Assembly: GCF_014202975.1 (NCBI RefSeq)
Contig: NZ_JACHHZ010000003.1
Coordinates: 372,001-436,000, forward strand
DNA length: 64,000 bases
From: Povalibacter uvarum
GTDB taxonomy: Bacteria > Pseudomonadota > Gammaproteobacteria > Steroidobacterales > Steroidobacteraceae
Reading direction: 5' to 3'
The notes below the pieces were generated by a model. It was given only the letters and a program-made list of their open reading frames with translations, had not been told where the DNA came from and did not search any database. This document shows positions 37,180 to 47,031 of the stretch, one piece after another. A program made the position numbers and the translations under genes. Numbering within the stretch: position 1 is the first letter of the stretch; every line of letters starts with the position of its first letter.

Positions 37180-38193
37180 ATGAAGTCAGCAGTCGTGCTC
37201 GCATCCATCCTGTTGCTCGCTGGTCACGCGCAAGCAGTCTCCGCGCACGACGGTGCCGGCGAGTGGCGCAAGAAATTCCGCGACAACGAAACGACTCAGC
37301 TCTTTCGCCTGATCGGCAAGAACGCGATCTGGACGCAGGTGGGCACGGTCACGACGGACTTCGCGAACTTCCATACGCAAGGGCTCGTCAAGGTCGGCGA
37401 CGTGTTCTACGTCTCCGCCGTGGAAGTGCTGGAAAGCACGGTGCGCAACGGTGCCGCGACCGATTCGCTCTATGATTTCACGATCGATCGGTCGACCGGT
37501 GCGGGCCGGGGCTGGCTGTTCAAGTTCGATGCGACCGGCCACCTGCTGGGCAAGGTCGAGCTGACGAACGGCACCAAGTACCATCCGGGCGGCATCGATT
37601 TCGACGGGCGTCACCTCTGGGTGTCGGTCGCGGAGTATCGGCCGAACAGCCAGACCGATATCTACCGCGTCGATCCGAGAACGCTCGAAGCACAGCGGAT
37701 CTTCAGCGAGAAGGACCACATCGGCGGCATCGTTCACAACGTGCATGCGGGCACGCTGCATGGCGTGAGCTGGGGTTCGCGACGCCTGTACACGTGGGAA
37801 GTGGCGAAGCGGGGCGGCAGGGCGCCGCGCGTCGTGTCTTCCGACTGGATCCCGAACCCGCAGTTCTACGTCGACTATCAGGACTGTCACTACCAGGGCA
37901 TCGAATACATGCTTTGCGGCGGTGTCGGTGGGTATTCCTCGCCGCTCGGCAACTTCGCCTTCGGCGGTATCGATCTCGTCGATCTGCGCACCGGCCGCAT
38001 GGAGCATCAGGTACCCGTCAATCGGTTCATCGATGAGGGCAACGGTCCGAGTCCCGGCCTGTCGCTCAGCCACAATGCGTTCTGGCTGGAGCCGCTGGGC
38101 AACGGCAAGATGCGCGGCTACTTCATGACCGAGAGCGACAACCAGGCAGAGCTGCTGATCTACGACATCACGCCGTGGATCAATCGGCAGTAA
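37180..38193 (+). CDS. Secreted DUF6454-like beta-propeller protein
   Basis: A 337-residue exported protein (signal ends near VSAHD). The body has repeated strands and Gly/Asp-rich turns (GGIDFDGRHLWVSVAEYRP, DIYRVDPRTLEAQRIFSEKD, GGIDLVDLRTGRMEHQVPV) that suggest a six-blade propeller; I believe it belongs to DUF6454. Two cysteines (QDCHYQGIEYMLCGG) are set for a disulphide. No catalytic residues stand out. It is monocistronic: a gap lies in front and a strong terminator follows. Confidence 0.75.
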   Translation: MKSAVVLASILLLAGHAQAVSAHDGAGEWRKKFRDNETTQLFRLIGKNAIWTQVGTVTTDFANFHTQGLVKVGDVFYVSAVEVLESTVRNGAATDSLYDFTIDRSTGAGRGWLFKFDATGHLLGKVELTNGTKYHPGGIDFDGRHLWVSVAEYRPNSQTDIYRVDPRTLEAQRIFSEKDHIGGIVHNVHAGTLHGVSWGSRRLYTWEVAKRGGRAPRVVSSDWIPNPQFYVDYQDCHYQGIEYMLCGGVGGYSSPLGNFAFGGIDLVDLRTGRMEHQVPVNRFIDEGNGPSPGLSLSHNAFWLEPLGNGKMRGYFMTESDNQAELLIYDITPWINRQ

Positions 38194-38216
38194 CGTCGCA
38201 GTCATTGCTCGTTTGA

Positions 38217-38254
38217 AGAAGGGGCGTACCCGGCCGGGTGCGCCCCTTCTTTTT
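38217..38254 (+). terminator. Intrinsic terminator after the DUF6454-like gene
   Basis: Ten-base arms agaaggggcg / cgccccttct enclose a second palindrome acccgg/ccgggt and lead into ttttt. It starts 24 bases after the stop. Confidence 0.93.
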
Positions 38255-38419
38255 GCGAATGCACTCACCGCCATCGATGCGACACACCCGCCGTTCGCGA
38301 CAGGTCATCAGGGACGACGCGCTGACCAATGAATCGCATGCCCTGCGATTCGCTGCGGCAGTTTGTCGGGCAACGTGCACATGCGATGATGTGCGCACAA
38401 GAACGATAAGAGGTCAGGT

Positions 38420-39880
38420 ATGGCCACGAAGCGGGCAGCGCCTCCGGGCGCCGGCGGATTTTTTTCGCTGTTTGATCTCTCACCGGCCGTTTTCGAAGAG
38501 GCGTCGCTGTCGGCACTGGGTGCCACTATGGCCCGGGCGCAGCGCCAGAACGCGATCCGAATGGGGTCGGGCTACGTGTATCTCGGGCAGTTCATCGCTC
38601 ACGACATCAGCAAGTTGCAGCGCCCGGACGGACCGGTCACCGTGCCCGCAATGCGCCAGCTTCGAACCCCAACGCTGGATCTCGACTCTGTGTATGGCAA
38701 GGGTTTCGATGACAAGGAAAGTGCTGTCAACGAAGCGAGTGGCGAGATGCAGATCGGCGAGGTGCACGGGAGCAGCCCTGGATTGCCCGGCAACGGCGAT
38801 TTGCCGCGCGACAAGGAAACAAGGAAAGCCAGAATTCCCGAAGTTCGGAACGATGAGAACCTCATCGTGGCGCAACTGCATGTGCAGTTCCTGAAGCTGC
38901 ACAATCTCTTCGTCGCTGAACTGCGCCGCACCGGCAGCAGGAGCAGCGCCCAGGAATTGTTCGATGCAGCCCGCACTCAGGTCGTGCTTCACTATCAACA
39001 GGTCGTGCTCTACGACTTTCTCGACACGATCCTCGAGCGGCGCGTTTGGGAGTACGTCATCGGAGGAAACACCGGAACCCTGTGGAATCCCCCCGCATCA
39101 GAGATGCCGCGAATGCCAATCGAGTTTTCCGCGGCCGCGTTCAGGTTCGGGCACTCGATGGTTCGACCGGACTATCAGTTGAACCGCGATCAGGGTGTCG
39201 ATCTGGCGGGCTTGTTCAAGATGACCGGCGATGGTGGATTCGGAGGGAAACCCTGCCTGCCGGCCAGTCATCTCGTCGACTGGCGTTTCTTCTTCCACTC
39301 CACAGCAGGCGAGACTCCGCTCAATGAAGCCCTGCATATCGACCCTGCGGTGCATGTGCGGTTGGCGGATGGGCCGCTCGCGACGAAGAACCTCCTCATC
39401 GGCAACCAGTCAGGGCTGCCCGACGGGCAGGCATTGGTCCGTCACGTGCAGCGGGCCCACCCGGCGCTCGCCAGCGTTGTGCATCTCAGGGAGCTGTCGC
39501 AGGACGAACTGAATCCCATGCTCACCTTCCGGCACGGCGCAACGTTCAAGTCGCGCCGCGTGTTCGAGGAGCTTGATTCTCCATCAGCCGCAGCGCACTT
39601 TCTTCGCAGCACGCCGCTCTGGTACTACTTGCTCGCCGAGGCGCAAGCGATGCACGGAGGCAGTCGCTTGGGAACGCTGGGAAGCCTGCTGGTTGCAGAG
39701 GTGCTCAGGGCGCTGGTCTGGCTGAGCTCACCATCGATTCTGCGTGAGCCGTTGCGTCTCCCCTATCTCAGGCCGCCTCATCTCAGGCCCACCAAGGACC
39801 TGCATGGGCAGCGGTATTTCCGAATGATCGATCTGTTGAACGCGGTTGCCAGCAAAGAAGCTGGCGCAGCGAAGCTTTGA
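38420..39880 (+). CDS. Animal-type haem peroxidase family protein
   Basis: A 486-residue protein of the peroxidase-cyclooxygenase superfamily. The distal haem side is GQFIAHD (His61, Asp62), the conserved Arg/Glu region is RIPEVRNDEN, and the proximal haem ligand is FRFGHSMVRPDY (His245). Bacterial members oxidise halides or organic substrates with hydrogen peroxide; some defend against other microbes. There is no signal peptide, so it is cytoplasmic or leaves by another route. It is followed 28 bases later by a 127-residue protein, probably in the same transcript. Confidence 0.9.
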   Translation: MATKRAAPPGAGGFFSLFDLSPAVFEEASLSALGATMARAQRQNAIRMGSGYVYLGQFIAHDISKLQRPDGPVTVPAMRQLRTPTLDLDSVYGKGFDDKESAVNEASGEMQIGEVHGSSPGLPGNGDLPRDKETRKARIPEVRNDENLIVAQLHVQFLKLHNLFVAELRRTGSRSSAQELFDAARTQVVLHYQQVVLYDFLDTILERRVWEYVIGGNTGTLWNPPASEMPRMPIEFSAAAFRFGHSMVRPDYQLNRDQGVDLAGLFKMTGDGGFGGKPCLPASHLVDWRFFFHSTAGETPLNEALHIDPAVHVRLADGPLATKNLLIGNQSGLPDGQALVRHVQRAHPALASVVHLRELSQDELNPMLTFRHGATFKSRRVFEELDSPSAAAHFLRSTPLWYYLLAEAQAMHGGSRLGTLGSLLVAEVLRALVWLSSPSILREPLRLPYLRPPHLRPTKDLHGQRYFRMIDLLNAVASKEAGAAKL

Positions 39881-39908
39881 GTGTTGCTCTGAATCAGGAG
39901 GTATGGCC

Positions 39909-40292
39909 ATGAGTGACGACACGACGATCGAGAAATTTCTGGGCGACTACGTCAGCGGCGGCGAATGGTTTTCGAGTCTCAGCTCGCACAATGGGTGGTT
40001 TCCTCCCGCTGGGGTCGAACTGAAGTTCATCCTCGGCGACGATGACAAATCGGCGAAGGTCATCGTGACGGTTCAGGGCGACCTGTCCGACGCCGTCAAG
40101 GAAGCCATCGAGAGAGCGACCTACGTTCCCAAAGATGGCAAGCTGACAGCTCAGGTTGGGCACGGCTCCGTAGGGATTCTGGAGACGCTGCGAATGGAGG
40201 GGGAGCAGCAGTCCAAGACGATGCATCACATGCTGCAGTTCTCCGACGGCGAAGTCGGCTACTGGATCTGTCCCTCCAAGCCGAAGAGTTAG
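39909..40292 (+). CDS. Small protein of unknown family paired with the peroxidase
   Basis: A 127-residue soluble protein that I do not recognise. It has an N-terminal helix (TIEKFLGDYV), a mixed middle with GVELKFILGDDDKSAKVIV and a final strand pair ending VGYWICPSK. An excellent ribosome site (aggaggt) sits 7 bases before the ATG at 39909; the ATG at 39903 is too close to it. Spacing of 28 bases from the peroxidase gene suggests co-translation, so it may modulate or protect that enzyme. Confidence 0.7.
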   Translation: MSDDTTIEKFLGDYVSGGEWFSSLSSHNGWFPPAGVELKFILGDDDKSAKVIVTVQGDLSDAVKEAIERATYVPKDGKLTAQVGHGSVGILETLRMEGEQQSKTMHHMLQFSDGEVGYWICPSKPKS

Positions 40293-40311
40293 TTCACTAC
40301 CGTCTATGAGT

Positions 40312-40331
40312 GGCGGGAATGGATTCCCGCC
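40312..40331. repeat. Degenerate REP-like hairpin
   Basis: ggcgggaat / attcccgcc-type arms (ggcgggaatggattcccgcc) share the ggattcccgc part of the REP units at 11.7, 16.5 and 50.4 kb but lack the gaaag loop. It lies 20 bases after a stop codon. Confidence 0.5.
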
Positions 40332-40462
40332 CTGACGCAGGAAGCTTCTCGCCCCATTCGCCGGTGCCGGGCGAACTCAACCTCGCGCTGGCTTTGCTCC
40401 TGCGCTTCGCGCATGCTCTCGCTCCGGGCGGCGCAAAAAACAAACTCAGCAATCAGCCTGGG

Positions 40463-40480
40463 CGATTCGCATGCGAATCG
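40463..40480. promoter_or_regulatory. Perfect 18-base palindrome upstream of the CHAT gene
   Basis: cgattcgcatgcgaatcg is its own reverse complement and lies 93 bases before the CHAT gene start, in a 280-base region otherwise without features. This is the size and place of a dimeric repressor or activator site. Confidence 0.5.
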
Positions 40481-40572
40481 TCAGGCCTCGTAATGGTGCG
40501 TGCCGCGCGTGGAATGCACATCTGCGCGCCGCGAAGCAGCATTGCCGGCGAAGCTTCGGTATGTAGGCACCT

Positions 40573-43500
40573 GTGACCCTGCGATTCGTCAGCGTCCTTT
40601 TCGCCATTTCCTGCCATTCGATGGGAGCGCACGCCGCCGCCTGCGAATCGCCTCCCGGCCACGTGGTCCTGGGCACATACCAGCCGAAGAGCGACGGTAG
40701 CGCTCCCGTGATCCTCGAGATCCGGCCGAACGACATCGACATCGAAGTGCGGGTCGAGCGTGCCAGTGCGCAGGTGACGAGGTACAGCAGCCCGGGCGGT
40801 CGCAATGGTCCTCAATGGATTTACCTGCCCGCCGCGCCGTCGGCTGCGAAGGTCTGTATCTACGCGACGTATCAGCAGCGCACAGCTGACGCGTACTCCA
40901 TCGCTCCTGTCGATGTGTCACGCAGGGACGTGCTTCAGATCAACGCGTTGAGGGTGCTGAGCGATGCGGCAGCACTCTGGGCGGCCGACACCCAGACCGC
41001 GCGGACGACCGCCGTCGATTTGTATCAGCAAGCTGCCAGGCAAGCGCTTCTCGACCGCTCTCTGTCCGAGCATGCACAGCTCTACGCCGCGCTCGCCCAG
41101 ATGCAGCGGTATCAGTACGATTCGGCGTTGCAGGCGCTGCGCTCGCTGCTGCAAGGTCGTCCGGACTCAACGTATGTGCAGTATGCAGCTCATTGGGCGA
41201 TCGGAAGCCTTCTGAACAGGAAGGCGGACTTTGCGGCGAGTGCTGCTGCACTCGAGACAGCTCTTGCGATCGCAGGAGAATCCAATGGGAAGGGAGGGCT
41301 CGCACCGCGTCGCGACATCGCGGAAATCACCAACCTGCTGGGAGAAGTGAAGCTGTCTGGCGGTGATATTGCGGGCGGGGAGAGGCTGATCCGGCAGTCG
41401 CTCGCGCAAAGCGGTGACGATGCCCAGTTGCTCGGCATGATCCACAACAATCTGGGCTACGTGTATCTGCTCCAGGCGAATGCCGCGACTGGAGCGCGAC
41501 GCTCCGACCTGCTCGGGCGATCGATCGAACAGCACTTCCGTGCCCGCGACTACGCACAGCGCGCTGGCGATCTGCGCGAGCAATCCATTATCGAGAACAA
41601 CCTGGGCACGCTGCTCGAACGGACCGGCGATTTGCGAAGAGCAAGAGAGCACTACGAGCGCGCTCTGCACCTGGTGGACAGCATGGACGATCCGCTGCGC
41701 CTCAAAATCCTCTATCGGGCTCTCGGTGCGGCGTACCTGACGCTCGGGGACTATGCGAAGTCAGAGCGTTTTCTTGCCGCTGCGATCCAGATAGCGGAGC
41801 GTTCCGAGCCCGGCGAAGCGACACGAATGCATTGCCAGCTGGGTACGGCGCAGCGACTCATGGGTCGCCTGCCGGACGCCGTTGCACAGCACGCCATCTG
41901 TCATTCTCGTGCGCAGAAGGCTGGGGATGACCGCGTTCAGGCAGAGGCATTGCACGAACTGACCATCGACTACCTGGAGCAGGGCAGGAACGATCAGGCA
42001 TGGAAGGCGATCAGCGAAGCAGCCGCGTTGCTTCCTCAGGTGCGCGATGGAGATGCCCGCTCGAAGGTGCTCGTGCAACAAGCGCGGGTGCTGCAGAGCC
42101 GCGGCGATGATGCGGCTGCCCGCACGAGTGCGCGGGAAGCTGTCACCGCGGCGGCGAGCGCACGCTATCCGACGGCGCGTGTGGAAGCGCTGGCTGCATC
42201 AATGACGGTTCATGCCGCCCAGAATCGGACTGCGGAGGCGATCAGCTTCGGAGGGCAGGCGATCGAAGCCATCGAATCGATCCATGCGCAGCTCGATGCC
42301 GAGCGCCTGGGGCCGGCCTGGAGCGGGAGAACCGATGACGTATACGTCGGACTGGCTGAGTTGCTGATCGCTGACTACAACACGAAGCATGACGTGAAAA
42401 GTCTTCTCGCCGCGCTCGATGTTGTCGAGCGCTCACGTGCGATCAGCCTGCGGCAGCAGTTTGCGGCGCCGACTGCCGTCCTGCGCCAGGTCGAGAACAG
42501 TCCCGCTCTCGATACGCTCACGGAGATCGCGAACACGGAGGCGTTCTCTAACGATGCCGACGGGTTGCCGCTTTCCTACTATCACGAACACGACCTCCTG
42601 ACATTGTCGAGGCTGGCGGGAGCCGGCGATCTTCCCGTCCCCCGACCCCTGGGTGGCGAGGAGATCCAGAAATCCCTGGCGGAGGGGCAGGTTGCGTTGT
42701 GCTACTTCGTTGCGACAGACCGGATCGTTCTGTTCGTGCTTTCGCGAACGAAGCTCGATTTCATCGACCTCGGCAGCAAGAAGGAGATTTACGAGCTCGC
42801 CGCGAGGTTCAGCGATGCCGTGACGAAGCGAAGCGATCGCCAGGTGCAGGCCCTGCGCGATCTCTCGATGCGATTGCTGCCACAGCGAGCGACCCGGCAG
42901 CGTGCGCATACCTGGATCGTTTCTCCCGGCGAGGGGCTTCACGGCATTCCCTTCAATGCGCTGCACGTCGGCAGCGCGGGCGGCGAGTATCAGCCAGCGA
43001 TGAGTCTCTATGCGATCCGGAGAGTGCCGTCGCTCAGCGCCTATCTGATGCAGCGTTCGCGGCGATCCGTCGAGTACGCTGCCGACCTTGCATTGTTTGC
43101 CGATCCCGCATTTCGCGCGACTGAGGGAACCCGCTCCAGCGCCGCGCTCATGGTTTCGTCGCGACAGCAGCGCCTGCCATGGACGGCCAAGGAGGCGGAG
43201 CAACTGAGAGGCCTGTTCCCACCGCGGCGGACGCTCGTCTACGTCGGTTCGGAAGCGACACGCGACAATCTGCGGAGCCTGCCGGTCAGGAACTCACGCG
43301 TGCTTCACATCGCGTCGCACGGATACTTTCGCGCATCGAGTCCGGACAATGTGGGGTTCGCACTGGCCGCAGTGAGCCGGCCTCGCGTCGATTCCGGGTT
43401 CGTTACGCTCACCGAGCTCTTCACCTACCGCTTCAACAATGAGCTCGTCGTCATAAGCGGATGTGAAACGGCGATGGGAGAGGAGCGCGGAGGAGAAGGA

Positions 43501-43755
43501 CTGATGAGCCTGACGCGCGGCTTCATTGCGCAGGGTGCGTCGCACGTCATGTCGACGCTGTGGCCGGTCTCGGACCGCGCGTCAGCAGACTTCATGGGGC
43601 TTTTCTACAAGGAACTCGTTTCCCGCGGATCTGTCGGGGAAGCGCTGCGAGCTGCACAGGTTGAACTCAGTCGTCGACCGCAATACTCGGATCCGTTCTT
43701 CTGGGCGCCCTACGTGCTGACGACAGTGGCGCCGGACGATCGGATGACGTTCTGA
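40573..43755 (+). CDS. Secreted TPR-CHAT (caspase-like) protein
   Basis: A 1060-residue protein. A signal peptide (ends GAHAAAC) comes first, then about 500 residues of tetratricopeptide-type helix pairs (for example NNLGYVYLLQA, NNLGTLLERTGDLRRAREHY, LGAAYLTLGDYAKSERFLAA). The C-terminal CHAT domain (about 700-1050) has the catalytic pair His916 (HIASHGYF) and Cys964 (VISGCETA) with GASHVMSTLWPV after it. CHAT proteases are relatives of caspases and separase. Most known ones act inside cells in regulated proteolysis, so export makes this one notable. Partner and target unknown; no gasdermin-like gene is adjacent. Confidence 0.88.
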   Translation: MTLRFVSVLFAISCHSMGAHAAACESPPGHVVLGTYQPKSDGSAPVILEIRPNDIDIEVRVERASAQVTRYSSPGGRNGPQWIYLPAAPSAAKVCIYATYQQRTADAYSIAPVDVSRRDVLQINALRVLSDAAALWAADTQTARTTAVDLYQQAARQALLDRSLSEHAQLYAALAQMQRYQYDSALQALRSLLQGRPDSTYVQYAAHWAIGSLLNRKADFAASAAALETALAIAGESNGKGGLAPRRDIAEITNLLGEVKLSGGDIAGGERLIRQSLAQSGDDAQLLGMIHNNLGYVYLLQANAATGARRSDLLGRSIEQHFRARDYAQRAGDLREQSIIENNLGTLLERTGDLRRAREHYERALHLVDSMDDPLRLKILYRALGAAYLTLGDYAKSERFLAAAIQIAERSEPGEATRMHCQLGTAQRLMGRLPDAVAQHAICHSRAQKAGDDRVQAEALHELTIDYLEQGRNDQAWKAISEAAALLPQVRDGDARSKVLVQQARVLQSRGDDAAARTSAREAVTAAASARYPTARVEALAASMTVHAAQNRTAEAISFGGQAIEAIESIHAQLDAERLGPAWSGRTDDVYVGLAELLIADYNTKHDVKSLLAALDVVERSRAISLRQQFAAPTAVLRQVENSPALDTLTEIANTEAFSNDADGLPLSYYHEHDLLTLSRLAGAGDLPVPRPLGGEEIQKSLAEGQVALCYFVATDRIVLFVLSRTKLDFIDLGSKKEIYELAARFSDAVTKRSDRQVQALRDLSMRLLPQRATRQRAHTWIVSPGEGLHGIPFNALHVGSAGGEYQPAMSLYAIRRVPSLSAYLMQRSRRSVEYAADLALFADPAFRATEGTRSSAALMVSSRQQRLPWTAKEAEQLRGLFPPRRTLVYVGSEATRDNLRSLPVRNSRVLHIASHGYFRASSPDNVGFALAAVSRPRVDSGFVTLTELFTYRFNNELVVISGCETAMGEERGGEGLMSLTRGFIAQGASHVMSTLWPVSDRASADFMGLFYKELVSRGSVGEALRAAQVELSRRPQYSDPFFWAPYVLTTVAPDDRMTF

Positions 43756-43764
43756 TTGGCACCG

Positions 43765-45876
43765 CTATGCCAGCGTCCACCCGGAGGCGCTCAGCGGCAG
43801 ACGGCGGATACGCTCACCTGTAGCTGCAAAGATCGCGTTAGTGAGCGCGGGCGCCAGCGGAGGAACGGGCGGTTCGCCGGCGCCGCCGACGCGCTCCTGC
43901 GGGCTGTCCACGATGACCACGTTCACCTCGGGCATCTGAGGGAAGCGCAACAAGGGATAGTCGTGGAAGTTGCTCTGCACGACGCGCCCGTCGCGAACGG
44001 AGATCGATTCGTACGCGGTCGCGGAGAGTCCGAGCGCGATGCCTCCTTCGGCTTGTGCGCGAACGGCGTCGGGATTCACGGCTGTGCCGCAGTCGATAGC
44101 GCACGTCACTCGTTCGACACGAACGGCACGAGCACGTACCGAGACCTGTACGATCTGTGCGCAGATGGAGCCGAACCCTCGCACCATCGCCATCCCGAAA
44201 TGGACCGACGCGCCCGCGTTCTCGACACCAGCCGCTGCGACGGCGGCATTCAGCACGCGGAGCGAGCGGGGCTCATCCGTCAGCAAAGAGCGGCGCAGCT
44301 GCAGCGGGTTGGTTCCGCTCGCATGAGCGATCTCATCGACGAAGCTTTCGAGGAAGAATGTATTCTGGTTGGCGACGACCGCACGCCACGCGCCGAGCGG
44401 CAGGACAGTGGGTACGCTCGCATTGGTCAGCAGCACGTTGGGAATCGCGTAGACCGATCGCGAGATGCCCCAACCGTCGCTTTCGCGAATCCCGGATAGA
44501 CGCACGCGCAATGCTGTTGCACGGCCGCTTTCGTCGAGTCCGGCTTCGAAGCGTGCCATTGCCGACTGTCGATAGAAGTCGTGCTGCAGGTCCTCGGCGC
44601 GCGACCACACGAGTTTGACGGGACGGCGGATTTCGCGAGCGATCAGGGCTGCCTGAACGGCGTAGTCCACTTCGAGTCGTCGTCCGAGTCCGCCTCCGAG
44701 TTGCGTCGTATTCACGGTGATATCCGACTCGGTCAGTCCCAGCGCCGCAGCGACTTCGCGACGAGTCTTGGTCTGAAACTGAGTCGGTACCCAAAGCGTC
44801 GCCTTGCCGCCGGCGACGTGCGCGGTGGCATTCATCGGCTCCATGCATGCATGAGCAAGCAGAGGCACTTCGTATGTGGCCGAGATGCGGCGGGCGCTCG
44901 AGCTCATGGCCGCTGCATGAGTGGACCGGATCGTTGCCTCCTGCTGATCACGCGGTACCTCGACAGTGCCAGGTTCCGACAACGCGCTGGTCAGTGCCGC
45001 TTGAGTCTGTTCATTGTTCGGCACTTTGCCGGTCGTCCACAGGGGCTCGAGTGCCTGCAGGCCGCGCTGAGCGCTCCAGGTGTCTTCAGCAACGACGGCA
45101 ACCGCGTTGGGCAATCTGACGATTCGCACAACTCCCGGCATGCGTGCTGCCGAGCGTTCATCGACCGACTGCAGCGTGGCGCCGAACTGCGGCGCCTGCG
45201 CAATCGCTGCGATCAGCATGTCCGGAACGTTGACGTCGATGCCGTACTGCGCGCTGCCATCGATTTTCCCCGGCAGATCGAAGCGTGGCAGCGTCTTGCC
45301 GATCAGGCGCCACTGTTCACGCGGCGTGAGCGGTACTTTCGCGGGTGCAGGTTGCGCTACGGCGTCTGCAGCGAGCGACCCGAATCCCGCGCGACGAGTC
45401 GTAGTCGCGTCGACGACTGAGTGTCCCTCGATGCGACATTGCGCAGGGTCGACTTTCCATCGTGTTGCTGCCGCGGCGATCAGTAGCGTTCGGGCCAGAG
45501 CGCCCGCTTCGCGAAGCTTGTCGAACATGCCGCGCACCGAACCGCTGCCGCCGGTCTGGTATTCGTTCCACATCGAGTAGTACTCGGGTTCGATGGGCGC
45601 CGGGGCGATTCGTACATCCCGCCATTCGACGCCAAGCTCTTCGGCGAGCAGTTGTGCGAGCCCGGTGTTCGCGCCTTGCCCCATTTCCGTGGCGTTGGTG
45701 AGGAGCGTGACGCTGTCGTCGTGTCCGATCCGGATCCAGGCACCGAGCGTCGCATCGCGACCGGGACGCGGGCCTTCGCTGGCCGCGAACGGATGTGATC
45801 CGAAGCTGACGAGCAGGGCGCCGCCCACGAGTCCGTAGCGCAAGCAGTCGCGACGCGTGAGCATGAGCTCGGTCAT
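43765..45876 (-). CDS. Molybdenum hydroxylase large subunit (isoquinoline 1-oxidoreductase beta-like)
   Basis: A 703-residue molybdopterin-binding subunit of the xanthine dehydrogenase/aldehyde oxidase superfamily. It has a twin-arginine signal ([14 protein letters not shown]) and works in the periplasm. Molybdopterin-contact stretches include [21 protein letters not shown] and [14 protein letters not shown], where the Glu is the catalytic base. The enzymes hydroxylate N-heterocycles or oxidise aldehydes. The start at 45876 overlaps the small-subunit stop (ATGA); the open frame further upstream is antiframe of that gene. A c-type cytochrome partner is not seen here. Confidence 0.92.
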   Translation of the reverse strand: MTELMLTRRDCLRYGLVGGALLVSFGSHPFAASEGPRPGRDATLGAWIRIGHDDSVTLLTNATEMGQGANTGLAQLLAEELGVEWRDVRIAPAPIEPEYYSMWNEYQTGGSGSVRGMFDKLREAGALARTLLIAAAATRWKVDPAQCRIEGHSVVDATTTRRAGFGSLAADAVAQPAPAKVPLTPREQWRLIGKTLPRFDLPGKIDGSAQYGIDVNVPDMLIAAIAQAPQFGATLQSVDERSAARMPGVVRIVRLPNAVAVVAEDTWSAQRGLQALEPLWTTGKVPNNEQTQAALTSALSEPGTVEVPRDQQEATIRSTHAAAMSSSARRISATYEVPLLAHACMEPMNATAHVAGGKATLWVPTQFQTKTRREVAAALGLTESDITVNTTQLGGGLGRRLEVDYAVQAALIAREIRRPVKLVWSRAEDLQHDFYRQSAMARFEAGLDESGRATALRVRLSGIRESDGWGISRSVYAIPNVLLTNASVPTVLPLGAWRAVVANQNTFFLESFVDEIAHASGTNPLQLRRSLLTDEPRSLRVLNAAVAAAGVENAGASVHFGMAMVRGFGSICAQIVQVSVRARAVRVERVTCAIDCGTAVNPDAVRAQAEGGIALGLSATAYESISVRDGRVVQSNFHDYPLLRFPQMPEVNVVIVDSPQERVGGAGEPPVPPLAPALTNAIFAATGERIRRLPLSASGWTLA

Positions 45877-46415
45877 GACTGACTGCCGGGCCGCGTCGTT
45901 TCCGACAGAGCCGCCGCGGCTTTTTTGATTGCACGGCGTATGCGCGGATACGTGCCGCATCGACAAAGATGCCCGGCCATCGCGGCATCGATGTCCGCGT
46001 CGGTTGGTTTCGGTGTCGCTTCCAGCAGCGCGGTGGCTGCGAGGATCTGGCCCGACTGGCAATAGCCACATTGAGGCACGGCTTCGGCGAGCCACGCACG
46101 CTGCACTTCTTTGCCGGCCCGGCTCGATGAGCCTGCAACGCCTTCGATCGTCGTGATGGCTCGGCCCGCAAGGCTTGCCGCTGGCGTGATGCAGGACCGG
46201 ATGGGCTGGCCGTCGACCAGCACGGTGCACGCGCCGCACAAGCCCATTCCACAGCCGTACTTCGTGCCGGTGAGCTGGATGCGATCGCGCAGCACCCATA
46301 GCAGCGGCATGTCTTCGGGCACTTCCACGTTTCTGGAGGCGCCGTTGATTGTCAGTGTCGCGTTCCTCAGGGGTGCTGGAGCGGGTGCTTCATCCATCGT
46401 AGTTCGCCGGCTCAT
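45873..46415 (-). CDS. Molybdenum hydroxylase [2Fe-2S] small subunit
   Basis: A 180-residue iron-sulphur protein. The plant-ferredoxin-type cluster is bound by Cys residues in [15 protein letters not shown] and RSCI, the second cluster by CGYCQSGQ and HLCRCGTY. It passes electrons from the molybdenum centre of the large subunit, with which it overlaps by four bases. It has no signal of its own, so it probably rides the Tat signal of the large subunit. The first 17 residues are poorly conserved and an internal start at MDEAP is possible. Confidence 0.92.
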   Translation of the reverse strand: MSRRTTMDEAPAPAPLRNATLTINGASRNVEVPEDMPLLWVLRDRIQLTGTKYGCGMGLCGACTVLVDGQPIRSCITPAASLAGRAITTIEGVAGSSSRAGKEVQRAWLAEAVPQCGYCQSGQILAATALLEATPKPTDADIDAAMAGHLCRCGTYPRIRRAIKKAAAALSETTRPGSQS

Positions 46416-46556
46416 GAAACTGACCTATTAGAGCGCCGGGCGCCCGGGCGGTATCGTTACGCGTGACGAAACGCTTGGGGCAGGGACGAATGCAAGGAGT
46501 CTTTGCGTCCGGAATCAGCTGCCGCTAGCCTCCGTGCTTTCGGAAGGGGAGATGAC

Positions 46557-46862
46557 ATGAACGCACGAATTCTGTGGGTGCCGCTCGTTGCCTCGATGGC
46601 GCTGCTCGGCGGCTGCGAAAAGCAATCTTCGCTGGAACGCGCGGAAGACAAGGTCAACGACGCTCTCGATCGTCGGCCCGCGGAAGACATTCGCGATGCC
46701 GCCGAAGATGCTAAGGAAGCCGCCAAGGACTTCGGCGATGCGGTGAAGGACATGGCGCAGGAGGCATCGGATGACGCAAAGGCCGCGGCTTCCGAAGCGG
46801 CGGCTGAGGCGAAAGAAGCTGCGCGGGAAGTCGAGGAAGCGGCCAAGGATGCGGTGCACTGA
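46557..46862 (+). CDS. Small alanine-rich lipoprotein with coiled-coil repeats
   Basis: A 101-residue protein with a lipoprotein signal (SMALLGGC) and then an almost pure Ala/Glu/Lys/Asp sequence in 7- to 11-residue periods (DAAEDAKEAAKDF, EAAAEAKEAAREVEEAAKD). It should form a long amphipathic helix, like LEA-type or Lpp-like proteins. Envelope stress protection or a spacer role is likely. The start follows a good ribosome site (aagggga). Confidence 0.8.
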   Translation: MNARILWVPLVASMALLGGCEKQSSLERAEDKVNDALDRRPAEDIRDAAEDAKEAAKDFGDAVKDMAQEASDDAKAAASEAAAEAKEAAREVEEAAKDAVH

Positions 46863-46886
46863 ACGGCCAGCTCGGCCTCCGCGTCC

Positions 46887-46900
46887 TACATATATATGTA
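46887..46900. promoter_or_regulatory. AT palindrome tacatatatatgta
   Basis: A perfect 14-base palindrome in otherwise GC-rich DNA, 25 bases after the lipoprotein stop and 145 before the next possible start. It contains tatata sequences usable as a -10 element on either strand. Confidence 0.35.
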
Positions 46901-47031
46901 TGGCCCCCCAGCGGCCGCTCGCGTACTGTTGAAGCACAGACGGCGCCATTACAGTGAGACGTAGCTCTCACTTTGGGTGCGTGGATTTCGTTAGATTATG
47001 TCGCTTGGGCTCCGGGGCGGTATCGAATCGA

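Noticed and set aside
45877-46299. N-terminal extension of the molybdenum hydroxylase large subunit
   Set aside because: The frame stays open upstream but overlaps the [2Fe-2S] subunit gene; the Tat signal at 45876 shows the real start.
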